Shown: positions 61,989 through 64,000 of the stretch, piece by piece
Layout of the letters: every line of letters begins with the position of its first letter
How positions within the stretch are numbered: the stretch's first letter is position 1
Assembly (NCBI RefSeq): GCF_003050785.1
Contig: NZ_QAOH01000015.1
Location: 24,167-88,166, forward strand
DNA length: 64,000 nucleotides
From: Celeribacter persicus
GTDB lineage: Bacteria > Pseudomonadota > Alphaproteobacteria > Rhodobacterales > Rhodobacteraceae
Direction of reading: 5' to 3'
Program-made: the position numbers and the translations under genes
The notes under the pieces: model-generated
Seen by the model: the letters and a program-made list of their open reading frames with translations, nothing else
What the model was told of the DNA's origin: nothing
The model's database searches: none

Positions 61989-63484
61989 AACGACCGATTG
62001 CGCTGATCCTTGTGGGGCTTGTGACGCTCGCGCTGGCGGTGATGGCCGCAGGGGCAGGATATGAGCGCCTGCAAACCCGACAGACGGAATATCTCTACAT
62101 TGCGGATGCTCTGACCCCGCAGCCCGAGAAAGCCGATCTGGTGGTCTGGGAAGAGGCCCGGGTGCCACTTGACCGTCCCGTGACGTCGGGGGACGAGAAA
62201 CGGGTTGGGCAGGCGCTGGCCGAGGCATGGCAGGCCGTAGCGCTGTCGCAGGCAAGGGGGGAGACTGCGCTTTTGTCCGTGCGTCTTACGGGCGTGGCGC
62301 AGGGGCGGGCGGAGATTGCCGCTGCTCAGGCGCAAGAGCATAACACGCGTATGGTGGTGCTGAGCCAGCGCGCCTGGCCGCTGTTTTTCCACCGCGACGG
62401 CTCGGTGTTTCAGGCGGAGGTGGAGATGGAGGTGGCGCGCTATGCGCTCTCGGACGACGGGCTCGCGCATTTTTCTGTCACCACCGATCGTGGCATTGCG
62501 ACGCTGATGAATGAATCGAACGGCTGGCGGCTCTTTTCCTACGAGCGCCGCGCGGCGGAGCCGATGGAAACCGAGGGGTCGGGATGGTCGGGAGAGATCC
62601 GGGGGGTGAACTATTACCCGGCCAAGACGCCTTGGCGCGCTTTCTGGCCGGGTTTCGATGTGGATGTGATCGCCAAAGATTTCGCACAAATAGCCGGGAT
62701 GGGAGCCAATTCCGTGCGCGTCTTTCTGCCCCGCGATGTGTTCGTCGCACCCGAGGGGGCAGGGGAGAACCTGCGGCATTTGTCCATGCTGCTCGATCTG
62801 GCGCGCCTCCACGGGCTGAGCGTGGTTCCGACGCTTTTTGACATGCGCGGCGGATACGGGGCGCAGACGTGGGCGGAAGATGTTCTCTATCTCGAACGCG
62901 TCCTGCCGGTTCTGAACGCGTCCGGGGCGGTGAGTTTTGTCGATCTGAAAAACGAGGCCGATCTCGATTTTGCCCTGCACGGGGCAGGGGAGGTCGAGGC
63001 GTGGTTACGCTCCATCACCGCCGTGGCACGGCGGATTGCGCCTGATCTGGCGCTGACGGTCGGCTGGGCGAAGGCGGAGAGTGCCGCAATCATGGCCGAT
63101 CAGTTCGATCTGGTAAGCTATCACGATTATGCGCCTGTCGAGGGGGCCAGGGAACGCCTTGCTGCGGTTCAGGTGCAGGTCGGAGATAAGCCGGTGGTCA
63201 TCACGGAAATCGGTGTAAGCTCCTACAATGCGGTGTTTGGCTTTCCCGGTTCCGAACGGGGGCAGGCGAAGATGCTTGAGGCGCGGCTTGCGGCGCTCTC
63301 AGAGGCGCAAGGGGTGATGCTTTGGACGCTCCATGACTTCCCGAATGTGGATGTTCAGGCGGTGGGGGCAAAACCATGGGTGCGGCGGCAACAAAGCGCC
63401 TTTGGCCTCATACGCGAGGATGGGACAGAAAAGCCCGCAGCGGAGGTGGTGCGCAAAGCGTTCGGAGCCTTTTCGAGGGGATAG
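61985..63484 (+). CDS. Membrane-anchored glycoside hydrolase (GH5-like TIM barrel)
   Basis: 499 residues with an N-terminal membrane anchor (IALILVGLVTLALAVMAAGAG) and an unrecognised region to about residue 200. A clan GH-A TIM barrel follows from IRGVNYYPAKTPW. Glu324 in VDLKNEADLDF is the likely acid/base and Glu408 in VVITEIGVSS the nucleophile, with W and H residues in between as expected (VSYHDYAP). The enzyme should face the periplasm and trim a beta-linked polysaccharide, as such hydrolases do in exopolysaccharide operons. The substrate is unknown. It is the last gene of the three-gene operon. Confidence 0.8.
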   Translation: MKRPIALILVGLVTLALAVMAAGAGYERLQTRQTEYLYIADALTPQPEKADLVVWEEARVPLDRPVTSGDEKRVGQALAEAWQAVALSQARGETALLSVRLTGVAQGRAEIAAAQAQEHNTRMVVLSQRAWPLFFHRDGSVFQAEVEMEVARYALSDDGLAHFSVTTDRGIATLMNESNGWRLFSYERRAAEPMETEGSGWSGEIRGVNYYPAKTPWRAFWPGFDVDVIAKDFAQIAGMGANSVRVFLPRDVFVAPEGAGENLRHLSMLLDLARLHGLSVVPTLFDMRGGYGAQTWAEDVLYLERVLPVLNASGAVSFVDLKNEADLDFALHGAGEVEAWLRSITAVARRIAPDLALTVGWAKAESAAIMADQFDLVSYHDYAPVEGARERLAAVQVQVGDKPVVITEIGVSSYNAVFGFPGSERGQAKMLEARLAALSEAQGVMLWTLHDFPNVDVQAVGAKPWVRRQQSAFGLIREDGTEKPAAEVVRKAFGAFSRG

Positions 63485-63485
63485 A

Positions 63486-63564
63486 CGGTTATACATCAGT
63501 TGAAGATTATGCTGTATAGCGAATGAAAATCGGTTATACAGCGTTTCGAAGTTTTGCTGTATAA
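63486..63564. repeat. Two copies of an inverted-repeat operator before the last gene
   Basis: Two units, 63486-63520 and 63531-63564, each start CGGTTATAC and end GCTGTATA, so each is an inverted repeat of TATACAGC-like arms about 15 bases apart. The unit-to-unit period is 45 bases, about four helical turns. They lie directly before the ATG at 63572 and probably bind a regulator of that gene. Confidence 0.65.
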
Positions 63565-63571
63565 GTGCCTT

Positions 63572-63949
63572 ATGCCTCGCTTTCACACGCCCATCGGCAT
63601 CGCCGCCTATCACGATCTTCTTCGTCTCGCTCAGGATGAGCAGGTGGGAGAGATCATTGGCACACCCACGCGTGTGACCGTCAAGGGGCGGGTGTTCTGG
63701 TACGACAAATTCCGCGTCGGTTCCGATATGGCGCAGCGTTACATCGGCCCCGATAGCCCGGAGTTGCGTGATCGTCTGGCACGCCTGGATGCACTCAAGG
63801 AGGCGCGGGAGGCCCGTCGCCGCGAGCGTACACGCCTTGTCCGGCTTCTTCGGGCGGAGGGCTACACGCCCATCGACCAGACCACCGGTAGCCTGCTCAG
63901 CGCCTTTGGGGTCGATTCCGGCTGGGGGCAGGATCGTATCATAAGCTGA
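63572..63949 (+). pseudogene. N-terminal part of a GSU2403-like nucleotidyltransferase-fold gene, probably truncated
   Basis: 125 residues. The pattern VKGRVFWYDKFRVGSDMAQRYIGPDSPELRDRLARLDALK (cited in parts) and the following Arg-rich helix and TTGSLLSAFG resemble the N-terminal part of GSU2403-family nucleotidyltransferase-fold proteins, which are about 350 residues long. Here the frame ends soon after SAFG. The next frame reads GRFRLGAG, similar to the expected continuation, which suggests a frameshift near 63905. No ribosome binding site precedes the ATG. The assignment is from memory of the family and tentative; it could be a genuine short gene. Confidence 0.4.
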
Positions 63950-64000
63950 TCCTGGCCTACCTTTTCCACCTGTATTCACCGGTGAGCAGGATATGCGCCC

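Overview
The window looks like part of a large secondary replicon (megaplasmid or chromid) of a Rhodobacteraceae/Roseobacter-group alphaproteobacterium. The basis is a complete repABC module (54.1-57.6 kb) with 16-bp parS palindromes, high GC with GGAG-type ribosome binding sites, a TRAP transporter, an NnrS protein, an RTX protein, and an alphaproteobacterial style of gallate/protocatechuate catabolism. I cannot name the genus from the sequence alone.

Layout. 0-1.4 kb: the 5' part of an FAD aromatic monooxygenase divergent from an IclR regulator. 1.8-8.5 kb: a five-gene minus-strand operon (small membrane protein, three-component ABC importer, NnrS) divergent from a TonB-dependent receptor. 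8.9-10.8 kb: a two-gene SufC/SufBD Fe-S module, followed by a perfect terminator and the wreck of an ABC exporter. 11.4-19.3 kb: a gallate-type lower meta-cleavage cluster (galD, ligK/galC, a VOC extradiol dioxygenase, galB) divergent from a LysR regulator with two HTH domains, then a DctPQM TRAP transporter. A shared 19-bp motif lies in both intergenic regions. 19.3-20 kb: a decayed IS30-family transposase.

20.2-24.4 and 35.5-41.7 kb hold a dense set of signalling genes: two sensor kinases, an HPt protein, a receiver/degenerate-GGDEF protein, a single-domain receiver, a hybrid kinase with a cysteine-free SUOX-like periplasmic partner, and a LuxR-type regulator. Around them are genes for large surface proteins and polysaccharide: a 2354-residue modular secreted protein (24.5-31.6 kb), two glycosyltransferases and a flippase (31.9-35.5 kb), and a DUF11-type operon (41.9-50.9 kb). 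That operon encodes a small secreted protein, an 868-residue repeat protein and a 1904-residue protein ending in an outer-membrane beta-barrel. A secreted lambda-lysozyme-like enzyme and an RTX protein follow.

54-64 kb: repABC, then a three-gene envelope/polysaccharide operon (multi-TM protein with NTF2-like and beta domains, Ig-like secreted protein, membrane-anchored GH5-like hydrolase), and finally a truncated GSU2403-like gene behind duplicated operator-like inverted repeats.

The most promising candidates for undescribed biology are three. The first is the DUF11 surface-protein operon with its own barrel protein, together with a shared C-terminal module in two proteins of the window. The second is the gal cluster, which carries a type I extradiol enzyme where a LigAB-type dioxygenase is expected, under a double-HTH LysR regulator. 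The third is the minimal SUF pair. Coordinates use starts chosen from ribosome binding sites and domain boundaries. No database search was possible.
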